Shown here: one piece after another, positions 33,260-42,435 of the stretch | Numbering within the stretch: the stretch's first letter is position 1 | Layout: each line of letters starts with the position of its first letter | Assembly (NCBI GenBank): GCA_022925895.1 | Contig: JAKSYS010000546.1 | Coordinates: 1-42,435 of the forward strand | Length of the DNA stretch: 42,435 nt | Source: Fragilaria crotonensis | Lineage: Eukaryota; Bacillariophyta; Fragilariophyceae; Fragilariales; Fragilariaceae | Direction: 5' to 3' | Made by a program: the position numbers and the translations under genes | Notes under the pieces: generated by a model | What the model was told of the DNA's origin: nothing | Databases searched by the model: none | Seen by the model: the letters and a program-made list of their open reading frames with translations, nothing else

Positions 33260-33922
33260 CTATGCGAAAAACTCGTCATGTTGACGGATGCCCTTTCCTG
33301 GGATAAAGTTTCCCTTTGTGTGCTTCGCCCCCTTAAAGGTCTCGGCAGCAGGATTTTTCAAGCCAGCGAGCAAGAAGTCGTCATGTTGACGGATGCCCTT
33401 TCCTGGGATAAAGTTTCCCTTTGTCTGCTTCGCTCCCTTGAAGGTCGCGGCAGCGGGATTTTTCAAGCCAGCTAGCAAGAAGTCGTCATGTTGACGAAGG
33501 CCCTTTCCTGGGATAAAGTTTCCCTTCGTGTGCTTCGCTCCCTTAAAGGTCTCGGCAGCAGGATTTTTCAAGCCAGCTAGCAAGAAGTCGTCATGTTGGC
33601 GAAGGCCCTTGCCTGGGATAAAGTTTCCCTTAGTCTGCTTCGCTCCCTTGAAGGTCTCGGCAGCAGGATTTTTCAAGCCAGCCATCAACATTTCATCGTG
33701 TTGACGAATTCCCTTCCCGGGGATGAAATTTCCCTTTGTCTTGGGTCTCGCCTTGAATGTTTCAGCAGCAGGATTCTTCAAGCCGGCCAAAAGGATGCCA
33801 CCAAGAGCCAAAATCTCGCGGCGGTCGGCGGCAAGCTGAGTCGAGACACGAACTTGCTGCGGAATGGGAGCGAATGCACTGGCAATAGCCAGGCTGGACA
33901 AAAGAAGAACGGCAACTTTCAT
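33260..33922 (-). CDS. Plastid-targeted protein of five 35-residue repeats
   Basis: Starting at the Met at 33922 gives a signal peptide (MKVAVLLLSSLAIASA) followed directly by FAP. The ASA-FAP junction is the established diatom/red-plastid import motif. A short stromal-type segment contains an RR pair followed by a hydrophobic stretch (DRREILALGGILLAG). The rest is five 35-aa units, consensus [LM]LAGLKNPAAETFKG then AK[QH]TKGNFIPGKG then [IL]RQHDDF, and a final FA. The first unit differs (FKARPKTKG). Each unit is Lys-rich and contains NPAAET. The frame is intact and the DNA repeats (105 bp) are very similar, indicating recent expansion or homogenisation. The role is unknown. The architecture resembles pyrenoid Rubisco linkers (EPYC1, PYCO1), but no sequence match to them is claimed. 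Confidence 0.85.
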   Translation of the reverse strand: MKVAVLLLSSLAIASAFAPIPQQVRVSTQLAADRREILALGGILLAGLKNPAAETFKARPKTKGNFIPGKGIRQHDEMLMAGLKNPAAETFKGAKQTKGNFIPGKGLRQHDDFLLAGLKNPAAETFKGAKHTKGNFIPGKGLRQHDDFLLAGLKNPAAATFKGAKQTKGNFIPGKGIRQHDDFLLAGLKNPAAETFKGAKHTKGNFIPGKGIRQHDEFFA

Positions 33923-34190
33923 CATCGTCAAAAAAATATGGTAGCCGACTGACTTCGATGTCATCGACCATCAAAGCCAGAAGGTACTGTCCTCCAGTAT
34001 TCACTTTACGTACGTTTCGACACCACCTCATTGAAGGCAAATCTTAAATCAACTGGTAGGTATTTTCTAAATTAGAGTTATGGTTCCCAATTCCCCAAAA
34101 TGGGATTCGATGTCTACGGTCTACTACAGTACCTGGTACCAGTACAAGGTACAAACACCCTGTGCTAGTAGATATCAATACGCGATCGGC

Positions 34191-34949
34191 GATGGTGCGA
34201 TGGTGCGATGGTGCGCGACGGACAATGGGCACTGCTATATTTATTGCTATTGCTATTGCTATTGCTATTGCTATTGCTATTGCTATTGCTATTGCTATTG
34301 CTATTGCTATTGCTATTACTTTATTGCTATTGCTATTGCTATTGCTATTACTATTATTATTGCTATTGCTATTGCTTTATTGCTATTGCTATTTTATTGC
34401 TATTGCTATTGCTATTGCTATTGCTATTGCTATTGCTATTGCTATTGCTATTAAGCTATTGCTATTGCTATTGCTATTGCTATTATATTGCTATTGCTAT
34501 TGCTATTATATTGCTATTTATTGCTATTGCTATTATATTGCTATTGCTATTGCTATTGCTATTAAGCTATTGCTATTGCTTATTGCTATTGCTATTGCTA
34601 TTATTTATTGCTATTGCTATTGCTTTATTGCTATTGCTATTGCTATTGCTATTGCTATTGCTATTGCTATTGCTATTATTTATTGCTATTGCTATTGCTA
34701 TTGCTATTATATTGCTATTGCTATTGCTATTGCTATTATATATTGCTATTGCTATTGCTATTGCTATTGCTATTGCTATTGCTATTGCTATTGCTATTAT
34801 ATTGCTATTGCTATTGCTATTGCTATTGCTATTGCTATTGCTATTACTATTGCTATTACTTTATTATATTGCTATTGCTATTGCTATTGCTATTGCTATT
34901 GCTATTGCTATTGCTATTGCTATTGCTATTGCTATTGCTATTGCTATTA
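34191..34949. repeat. 0.7-kb hexanucleotide (ATTGCT)n microsatellite array
   Basis: From about 34241 to 34949 the sequence is almost only ATTGCT units with occasional interruptions (ATTACT, TTTATTGCT, ATTAAGCT, ATTATATTGCT). A short GATGGTGC minisatellite (34191-34215) precedes it. All three plus-strand frames are largely open because ATTGCT reads as Ile-Ala, Leu-Leu or Tyr-Cys. GATATC sequences lie near both edges (34171 and 34950). Confidence 0.93.
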
Positions 34950-36533
34950 TGATATCGCCTATCGCACAGCGGAAAGCAGAAGATGATGCGGAATCCGGAG
35001 AGCGTTACCAGGTACCATGTACCGTACACGCTTTAATAGCAGTACAATACCATTGGTACTGTCAGTATGTATATTAATGGTAGATGGACTACCGGTAGTG
35101 TGTGAACTTGCTACAGTATCACCAGGCAGAGGAAGAAGTGCAGTGCAAGCAATATTGTTGTTAATGGTTGCAGTATTGTGTGTTGTTGTTGTAGTGTGTC
35201 CTGTTGTAATGGCTTCTCCTGCTGACACATGTCCAGAGTGCTGCTGGAGCTAAAGTGACATCATGCAAAGGCAGGTAATATTCGTCATGGTCAATTTTCA
35301 ACATGACATGCAGAACATGTAATTATGTTCAGATCAGAAAGAGTGTGTGGCACCAGTAAAACATGTAAAATTGGCAATTGAAAATTTGGGATAAAGCGCA
35401 GGGCATGAAATGAGGAGTGCAAAGTCACTTGAAGAACACTCCTCACACGTCCTCTCTGGTGTTGTTGATAGTATCTCTGCAAAGTTTTCCAAAACCCAGT
35501 GTTGACTCTAATTCCAAAATGGTCCTAATGGATGCACAATCTGATGGGATAACATGAACTTGATTTGAATTGACAGGAACTGTGATTCCAGTTGTACAGT
35601 GTTGCACTCGTTACTGGAGCAAGTCCACCACATAAATGAAGAAATGCCTGTGTGTTGTGCAACCAATGTACATTTAGTAGGCCTTTCCTTTCAGAACAAC
35701 AAAACAGGAATGAAACTATGCTCCTGTTTTATTCCTGTCAAAAATGTGTCCTTACTGGGTTAAAGAAGTCTGTCATATTTTGACCTCAGCAAAAAACTAT
35801 CCTTTCAAAATTGTGGGATGCCAAACCAATGTCGGGCAGATTTATGTTCTGTATGTATGACGAAGTTTTGAATACGAGCGTCTTGAAAAATAGCTCCGGT
35901 GAAGTGAGAAAATCAAGATTCCAAAAACTCAAGTTCTGTGACAAAAATGTTGACGTCATTTCCTTGCATTCTAATCGCTTCCGTATGCATACAGTATAGT
36001 AGTAGAACTCCCAAATCCGGTACTGTACCGGGTACCGGCAGTCTTAGTTGCTCGTGAAACAGCCAACAACGAACGTGAATCCGACAAAAGTTAATTCGCT
36101 CTTGAATGACTTTCTGAGTGTCGTATGACGTAAACTACGACAATCGATTCCACTGGAGCTTGAAGGATTACCCTTCTGCAAAACGTGTCTCCTTCTCCCG
36201 GAGAGCTATGTACACTTACGATTCTAATGAACTGCTCTGCATTTATACTTTTAGGCTTTGAGCACTCGAGGGCATATTTGTTCAAAGGTCAAAGTCATTG
36301 GGGAATAGATGTTTGAAGTTTGAAGACTCAGCGTCCTATTCCGATTCGTGAATAATCACATTGATCAGACATTATCCCCTTTCTCTCGAGATCAGTATAA
36401 ATCAATCGGTATGTCCTTTTACGGTCCAAACAAGGCCGCCATATGCACATAGCAGACCAATGTTATTGCAAGGCTCACTTTTCTGCATTCTCGCTTCTCG
36501 TGTGTCGCCCTTATCAAGCTACTGTCAGTGACG
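34950..36533. other. 1.6-kb intergenic region without a recognised gene
   Basis: Begins with GTACC-rich sequence (35008-35100) and continues AT-rich with no convincing ORF. A second GTACCGGTACC-type cluster lies at 36018-36040. The final 120 bp presumably contain the promoter of the secreted-protein gene at 36534. Confidence 0.4.
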
Positions 36534-37268
36534 ATGAAGGCCTTTCTATACCCTCTCGCCACAATGCTCATGGTTGCATCAGCGTCGAACCTCCGCCATG
36601 GTAACAGGAATCTGGTAGGAACAGGACCTTGGAGCTCTTGTCCGTATGGCGGGGTGCTGTCTTTTCAACGTTGAAACTTCCGTCATTCCTGGGACTGGTG
36701 CTACAGAATGCAGCGCTGCAACACTGGACAGTATTGGCGAAATGATCAATGCGACACTTATCTCCGCCGGGATGAGTAGCATGCCGGATTCGAAATTCGT
36801 CTCTGGCGTTTGTGATGAGCCCATTTCCGTTTCGACCACCACGACTGGTACAACTGGTGGAGATAATTGGATTCGCAGAAGATTGCAGACTGGATACATC
36901 TGGAAGGGTGGCGGAGTAAGTCACTTGGCGATCACGTTTTTGTTCGTTTCGTATCGCAATTCTGACTCAGAAACAACTTTTCCTCTCAGGCCTGCAGAGG
37001 GTGCAACGGTGACAATGGTGATGGAAGGAAGTTGGCGCAAACCTCCTCAGTTCTAGCCGCACAGCAGCTATTGTACGAAACCACGTTTATCGAAACGAGC
37101 AACACCATCGAAGCAGATGTTGCGGCCGCCGTCACTCAAGGCCTCGCGAGCTTTCCATGCGTCGGGACTAGTCCGCACGTTACTGTCACAATTGATGTTG
37201 TCAAGCTTTGGCAACTGGATCTATCATGCGGAAGTTCATCTCTCATCTCACAAATCCAATGGATTTAG
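36534..37268 (+). CDS. Small secreted protein, family unknown
   Basis: The ATG at 36534 gives a signal peptide (MKAFLYPLATMLMVASA). The frame breaks at a G4 run (36651-36654) and continues as AGCCLFNVETS through a Thr/Gly-rich stretch to RRRLQTGYIWKGGG. There a 74-nt intron (36916-36989, GTAAGT to CTCAG) joins in phase to ACRGCNGDNGDGRKLAQ. The remainder, ending at 37268, has a C-G-S pattern (LDLSCGSSS). Cys-containing, Asp/Arg-rich segments like CRGCNGDNGDGRK are seen in diatom predicted secreted proteins. I recognise no catalytic domain. It is likely exported or cell-wall associated; function unknown. The single-base break at the G run is probably the same kind of consensus indel seen in neighbouring genes. 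Confidence 0.7.
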
Positions 37269-38178
37269 CTGATCGAGAAAATGTTAATCGACACGGGGAT
37301 TTCAACTTCCAAAAAGTCTATTTCATCTGCATGCGGTTCATGTGGATGGTATCAGGACGAACATATCATTTCTTACGAGATGCATTTAGAATTCGAAGGA
37401 TAAACGAACATTTGTGTCATCTTGATGTCTTTCAGCATCACCTGCAGCTGATGTATGATAGCAGCTATGGCATAGAACCTCGACCAGCTAATTGCGTAGG
37501 TGTATTCGGAGTTGTACGTCGTACTCCGGGTCCGGAGGGTCCCAGTATAAAATCATGCGTACACTTGGAGATTTTCACATGATAGAAATGAGAAGTACTC
37601 TGTCCGAGCTCTGAATGCTTCATGTTAGCTCTACAAGTAGTCTCTCTCTCTAGACTACCGGTAGAGTAATAGTGTATTCGAAGGACAAGCAACCTCATAT
37701 GATCTTTGGTGCTATGGTCACATCTGTCGTATGTCATATCAGACATGATGACATGATGGATCCAAGACCGAAGAATGATATCATGATATCATATACTGGT
37801 ACTGGTACCAGTACCTGGTAGTATGAAACAACAAGTATCATACTGTACGCGCGGTCGCGCGGGCCACAGATCAGTGTACATAAGATGTAGTAGTAGGAGT
37901 ACAAGTACATGTACCGGGTACGAATCGGAGTACAGGAGTATGATATGGAAAGTGGAAACCACTGAATACTCCCTATGTCATACTGGAATAGTACGTTGTA
38001 CTAGAGAGGTGCTACGAGGACCGCAACCTTCGTCCATAAATTTGTCCACAGTCCCGCCGCCAGTCTTGTCGTAGTTTGTCGACCTACGTTGTACCGATGA
38101 TCGCATGATTGATCCAATTGAAGCCTCCCCGCATCTACTGTAGTACTTGTAGCATATTTGACACCAATAGACTCTGAG
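37269..38178. other. Intergenic region with dense palindromes
   Basis: It holds a perfect 14-bp palindrome GATATCATGATATC (37778-37791) and a perfect 16-bp palindrome GTACTGGTACCAGTAC (37799-37814), surrounded by further GTAC motifs to 37950. No gene recognised. The right part is the presumed promoter of the helicase gene. Confidence 0.5.
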
Positions 38179-39711
38179 ATGGGAAAGCGGGGCAAGAGGA
38201 ATCGATCCTTGCGAAAGGAACCCATTATAACAACAGGTGAGGAGGGCCACAATCGCCATGAGAAGGCAGCGTCTCTGGTGGTTACTTACACTGGTGATGA
38301 CACGTCCTTCGTCATCCCGCCTCCTTTCGTCGCATCGGATCTGAACGAACAAGAATTGCTGGCACCACTTCAAAGATTATGGACTGTCGTGGAGAATCGA
38401 GGCAAGAAGGCTGGTTCGACCACGACCTGGAGTCCTACTCCGATACAATTGCAAACGTGGTCGATTTTGCTGAGATCAACAATTGATATGATTGGAATTG
38501 CTCCTACTGGAAGTGGCAAGACATATGCCTACGGTTTGCCGCTGTTGAATCAGATTGACGTGGCGTCAGATACTGGTATTCAAGGAATTGTTTTGGTGCC
38601 AACCAGAGAGTTGGCACTTCAGGCTGAGAAAGATTTGAAACGAACGAAATGCAGAAACGTGTCTATCGTAGCGGTCTATGGTGGGGTTGATCGTGACACC
38701 CAACTTCAAGCGCTCTCTCCGTGGACTCGCCATTGGTGGTGACTGGTACCCCAGGACGACTGGGAGATTTGCTCAAGGTCGTAAAGGGCAGCTTGTCAAA
38801 TCTCAAGTGGGTTGTAATGGACGAAGCCGATCGTATGGCGACTCAAGTCGACATGTCGAAGCAAGTTGACGATATCATGGCGATTCTGGGCAAAGATGAG
38901 AATCGAAGAATATGCTTGTTCTCAGCAACTTTCCCAGAAGCTGCTTCCAAATGGAATGACTGGATTAGCGAAAAACATGTCGTTGTCAAGGTCAACATTG
39001 TCACAGTGGGCCAGACCCAAGTGACAGCGACCGAGGAAAGTCAGGCTGTGGTGCCGGCCTCGTCATCAGTAAACGAGGAGAATCAAGCCAATGAAAATGA
39101 AATCGATGAGCACCCCAAGAAGAAACACCATAGTCCGCTTGATCTTGCTAGGATTCCATCGAATGTTACTCAGATACTGCATGTGTGCTCGGCGCACAAG
39201 AAACCCAGGAAGTTAGTGACAACACTACAAAGGTGCGATCGGACAAGGAAAGTCGGACACAATCCTTATGCCTAGTTTTTTTGCCAGGATCAAGACCCTT
39301 CAGTACGTATCAAAGCTGCTTCAAAAGGACGGATTCGCAAGTGCGGAACTGCACAGCCACTTGAGTCAGAAGGATCGTGAACGCGTGCTCTTCAACTTTC
39401 AATGTGGAAAGGTTCAAACATTACTTGCGACGGATGTTGCGGCAAGAGGTATTCACGTCCCCAACGTCGACTCGGTCATTAACTACGACTTTCCAATCTC
39501 ACTCGAGCAGTACGTCCATCGATGTGGTCGAGCTGGAAGGTCGGGAAACAAACCAGCAACAGTGTATAGCTTCTTCACTCGTGAACTGCAGCCAATGGCA
39601 AAGGATGCTGTGACGCTGCTGACAGAAACCAACGCATGGATCGATCCCAATTTATCGGAACTGGCGGCTGAAAAGCGCAGGAGGGCAGGCGGTCCAAGAA
39701 ACGAAAACTGA
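38179..39711 (+). CDS. DEAD-box ATP-dependent RNA helicase
   Basis: The ATG at 38179 starts a basic N-terminus. All main motifs are present in order: Q motif (TWSPTPIQLQ), I (APTGSGKT), Ia (PTRELA), Ib (TPGRLG), II (DEAD), III (SAT), V (ATDVAARGIHV) and VI (HRCGRAGR). The insertion between III and IV is long and acidic. The protein unwinds RNA or remodels RNPs; the subfamily cannot be fixed by eye, though the basic, short tails suggest ribosome biogenesis or a similar nuclear role. The frame breaks in a CTCTCTCC run (38712-38720), near 39230-39236, and at a T7 run (39276-39282), with intact helicase sequence on every side. A C-terminal frame change near 39690 could add an acidic tail to about 39796. 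Confidence 0.92.
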
Positions 39712-39796
39712 CGACGCAGCGAAATATCCAGCTCACGCAGAGGAAAAGGTCGACAGCGACAATGACGACGCTTTGGAGGATCAATTTGCCTTTTGA

Positions 39797-40030
39797 ATCC
39801 GGAACCGGATCGTTCTTAAGAGAGCAAGTCATGTGAGCGACGCCTCTTCCGAATCGGAAGCAGAGGAGGATACTTGACCGTGAATGAAAACGAGGATTTC
39901 TTGGGGACCCGCCTCGCAAAGCAATAATGGGGACTAATTTCCTCCATAGCAAACATGTACCACGCAGATTTGTGCGCGTAGCACTGTCCAAGTAGCACAA
40001 GACATTTGACGAAACGTGACCTGTTAAGGA
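39797..40030. other. Convergent 3' region between helicase and CK2 beta
   Basis: About 230 bp between the two tail-to-tail genes. No gene recognised. Confidence 0.4.
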
Positions 40031-40880
40031 TCAATGCTCGTGGAGCCTTCGTAGTGCAGCCGAGTGGACCTGAAAACCAAAAATAGTCGGCACGGTGGCA
40101 GTAGGGTTCTGTTGTGGCATACTTCCAACGCCACCCAACAAACCTTTGCCGTACGTCAATAAATACAAATGACACAGAGACGGACCCCACGCACTCCCAT
40201 CGACCTTTGAGTCCCACCACTCCCACACTTGACCGCACGAAAACAGTAGCGCTGTGCATTTCGACCTGGGATGCTGTCGCCGTGTGGAAGCATAGGCATT
40301 CCCGACATGACGGTCGCGGGCACTTGCCAAAGATTTCCTTGTGGTGCATCAAGGTGCGTCGAAGGGTGTCAAGACCTCGGGGAGACGTAACGAAACGGCC
40401 GTGGATAAGTGCGTACAAAATTTCTGCGGCTTGTTGCACCAATGGAGGGATGTCAGAAAGTTGCTCGTTACTGAGAATGAGACGGAGAGCAGCTTTGTAC
40501 AGCGGAAAGGACAAGTCCACACTGCCGACGAATCGCTCCACGAGTGGTGGAAGGTGTACTAGATTAAATCCATCGCCGAGGAAGTCACGAGGGACTGCCA
40601 GAAGTGCATCGTTGGGGCGTGACTGCAAGAAGTCAATAACCCATGGAGTAGTATAAGACAGCATTGCCGCACGCTGTTCCAGCATGCTCAATTTGTGCGT
40701 CTTTGTAGCCTTGGTTGTGGATTGTGGTGCGAAAACGTTGGCGATTGGGGCAAGTAGGGCAGAATTCTCATGGCGCAAGGGCTGTTCTATGGGTTGCTGC
40801 ACCTCAGGACTATCCAACCTTTGCTGCACAATCGGTTGAGTGATCCTGTCTCCTGTGTCAAGAATACGCTGTATTGACAT
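40031..40880 (-). CDS. CSNK2B: Casein kinase II regulatory (beta) subunit
   Basis: From the ATG at 40880 an extended N-terminus leads into WVIDFLQSRPNDALLAVPRDFLGDGFNLVHL. Then come YKAALRLILSNEQLSD, VQQAAEILYALIHGRFVTSPRGLDTL and GKCPRPSC, all matching CK2 beta, including the first zinc Cys pair (CPRPSC). The frame breaks at an A4/T4 run (about 40238-40244). The second half then reads SCGQVWEWWDSKVDGSAWGPSLCHLYLL to the stop at 40031. In known CK2 beta the second Cys pair is CPKC; here only one Cys is clear at that place, although the break falls right beside it. The subunit dimerises through the zinc finger and regulates the CK2 kinase. An upstream open stretch (to about 41149) may be further N-terminal sequence in another frame. 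Confidence 0.88.
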
Positions 40881-42090
40881 CGGAATCTGCCTTCGATCTC
40901 ATCTTGCCCTTCCGCAACACTGACGCTCCGAGACGATTCTGTGACAATCTTAGTGTCCTCAACGATATGCAGCTCCTTCTTTGGGTCGGCGTGTCCTGTC
41001 GATGAGGAATTCAGGTCTGCACGGCCTGGCGAGGCGTCGAGCGGGCTAGATTGCAATTGAGGATTCAACGGCATCTCGAAGCTGGTGGTAACATTAACTG
41101 CTCTTTCGATCGCGGGGTGTGGCGGGTCGTTTGTTGGACGATTCTGCATCAGTGCAACTGACTCCCTCGTTTGACTCTGTTTTCTCTTTTCATGGTCTTC
41201 TTAGATTTTTCTTCTCTGAGACAATTTTAACTTCTTCCCTGTCGATACTTTCAAGAAGAGAAAGAAGCCTCCTCCTCTTCGTTGTCCATGATGTCAATAG
41301 GGTCAAAGTCAGAAAGGTCAATCAAGACTTGTTGTCGTCGTTGCTTCTTTCAGAAACGTTTCGCATGCCCTTTCGCTGCCCCGATTGTCTTGCAGGTGCG
41401 CGGGAATAATCCGATGAAGCGTCGGCATTCGATAGAAAGAACCAAGTCGCCACAAAAGCTATGGCAAGGCATGAGAAACGGGTTGTCATTGACAAATCAC
41501 GTTCCGTTCGAAAATACAGGCGATGTCAAGTTTTTTGGCAGGAAACCGGAAAATATGAAGACAAAACGTGTGCTCCGTATCAGAATCTGTCATATTATAA
41601 CGGCTTATTACCGCTCTTGTGGTACCGAGCTACCGAGCTACAATGGTACCGATTGGACGGTGGACGGTGCCCTGGAGACAGAGCATTCTGTCGGCATCGT
41701 TATTCCCACATAGCTGCAGGAAGCTAGTCCGATCTACAATGTACGATAGGTAACACGAGCAAATGAATAAACCAGATGCAACAAAGGGTACAATCTATTG
41801 GATAACATTGGAGTACTAACGTGGAACCAATATCGAGATGCTATCTGGATTACTTACGAAGTAATGCAAGCATGTCTGGATGTGAGATCACCATTAGTGA
41901 ATGAGACCAAGATTAGCTTCGGAGTGGAGACTTGTTTTGGGAAATAAATTGGGCTTACAACACAAGAAAAGAGGATGTAGCGAGTATAGGGTAACTGCCT
42001 ACTCAAGGCGTAGCAGCTGGATATATTTACTTGTTGGCAAATAAGGGAGTATTTGCAACAACGGTGATTAGGATGGGCCACTAATCGTCT
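40881..42090. other. Upstream of CK2 beta, no firm gene
   Basis: On the minus strand 40900-41149 stays open and is Ser/Pro-rich, compatible with a longer CK2 beta N-terminus after one more frame change. An acidic stretch (MDNEEEEASFSS) lies on the minus strand near 41255-41291. From 41400 to 42090 I see no gene. None of these can be called reliably. Confidence 0.35.
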
Positions 42091-42435
42091 TCAGTCTTCT
42101 TCTTCCCTCTCAAAATTGAATAAAGTTGATACCAAAAACGTTTCCCTTTTGGCTTCCAACTCGGTGAAGACGTCGGAGCAACGGTTGCACCCGACAAGAA
42201 ATCGAACAAAGACTTCCTGATTCGTCGGGATGAGATTCCTTGAACGAGACGAGTGAAGGAAAATTGTTTGGCGCACTTGCTGGGAGTCCTTTATCGGAGG
42301 AGTCGTCGGCAGATGGTTTTGATGGAACCGATACCGACGATAGAATAATCGCTGGCGGAAGCGTTGGTGGTTGTATGCTGAGAGACACGGATGGCTTATT
42401 GGTGGAGACAGTGATGGGCCAAGACCTGGCCCTTC
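42091..42435 (-). CDS. 3' end of an unidentified gene, cut by the window edge
   Basis: A minus-strand frame is open from the window edge to 42110 and is Ser/Pro-rich (IQPPTLPPAIILSS, SKPSADDSSDK). An overlapping frame ending at 42091 has a more protein-like end (FLVGCNRCSDVFTELEAKRETF). The true end may use both frames with a single-base break, as in neighbouring genes. No family recognised. Confidence 0.35.
   Translation of the reverse strand, partial: EGPGLGPSLSPPISHPCLSAYNHQRFRQRLFYRRYRFHQNHLPTTPPIKDSQQVRQTIFLHSSRSRNLIPTNQEVFVRFLVGCNRCSDVFTELEAKRETFLVSTLFNFEREEED

Noticed and set aside
33260-33800. Regular 105-bp direct repeats that might suggest a CRISPR array
   Set aside because: The repeats are contiguous without spacers and encode the 35-aa protein units; the genome is eukaryotic.
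34208-35077. Long ORFs of alternating Leu, Ile-Ala or Tyr-Cys
   Set aside because: They are the three frames of the ATTGCT array, which has no stop codon in the plus direction; not genes.
41119-41713. Plus-strand ORFs of 96 and 143 codons
   Set aside because: No family-like sequence, and they overlap a minus-strand stretch that could be CK2 beta N-terminal sequence.
1-42435. A coordinated multi-gene defence or biosynthetic cluster
   Set aside because: The genes have introns, face both ways and belong to unrelated housekeeping functions; nothing suggests a functional cluster. I also saw no tRNA or rRNA gene, though tRNAs are hard to exclude by eye.

Overview
The window looks like nuclear DNA from a photosynthetic stramenopile, most likely a diatom. 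Genes carry single short GT-AG introns (74 to 110 nt). One protein has a signal peptide followed by an ASA-FAP motif, the signature of import into a red-algal-derived secondary plastid. The conserved genes (SDS22, VPS25, ALG14, CK2 beta, a DEAD-box helicase, a G8-domain protein) are eukaryotic housekeeping or secretory genes. The species cannot be named from the sequence.

Layout. 1-6346 is a complete-looking, reverse-oriented tyrosine-recombinase retrotransposon of the PAT/Ngaro type (gag-like ORF, RT-RNase H, recombinase) with diagnostic split direct repeats. 6602-12919 is a second, forward element: two near-identical 1.29 kb terminal repeats enclosing Gag-like coding sequence with a CCHC knuckle and no visible pol. 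13286-15922 is an ankyrin-repeat plus protein-kinase gene, cut between the two domains by a 648-bp inverted-repeat element with a 9-bp target duplication. 15.9-17.8 kb is gene-poor.

17.8-23.7 kb is gene-dense: a membrane-anchored kinase-like protein, SDS22 (tail-to-tail with it), VPS25 (divergent from SDS22) and an auxin-efflux-carrier (AEC) family transporter. 23.7-28.3 kb has no recognisable gene but holds a 337-bp tandem duplication and microsatellites. 28.3-33.9 kb holds a large secreted G8/beta-helix protein, ALG14, and a plastid-targeted protein made of five 35-residue repeats. 34.2-34.95 kb is a 0.7-kb hexanucleotide (ATTGCT) array. 36.5-42.4 kb holds a small secreted Cys-containing protein, a DEAD-box RNA helicase, the CK2 regulatory subunit (tail-to-tail with the helicase) and the end of an unidentified gene.

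Most genes are unrelated housekeeping functions rather than one pathway. Two observations deserve most attention. The first is the plastid repeat protein, which has the architecture expected of a Rubisco/pyrenoid linker or of a repeat polyprotein. The second is the transposon-split ankyrin-kinase gene, whose insert could be removed in frame as an introner-like intron. At least seven conserved genes carry one or more single-nucleotide reading-frame breaks, several at short homopolymers. This points to consensus indel errors in the assembly at least as much as to gene decay, so gene spans below are given across these breaks.
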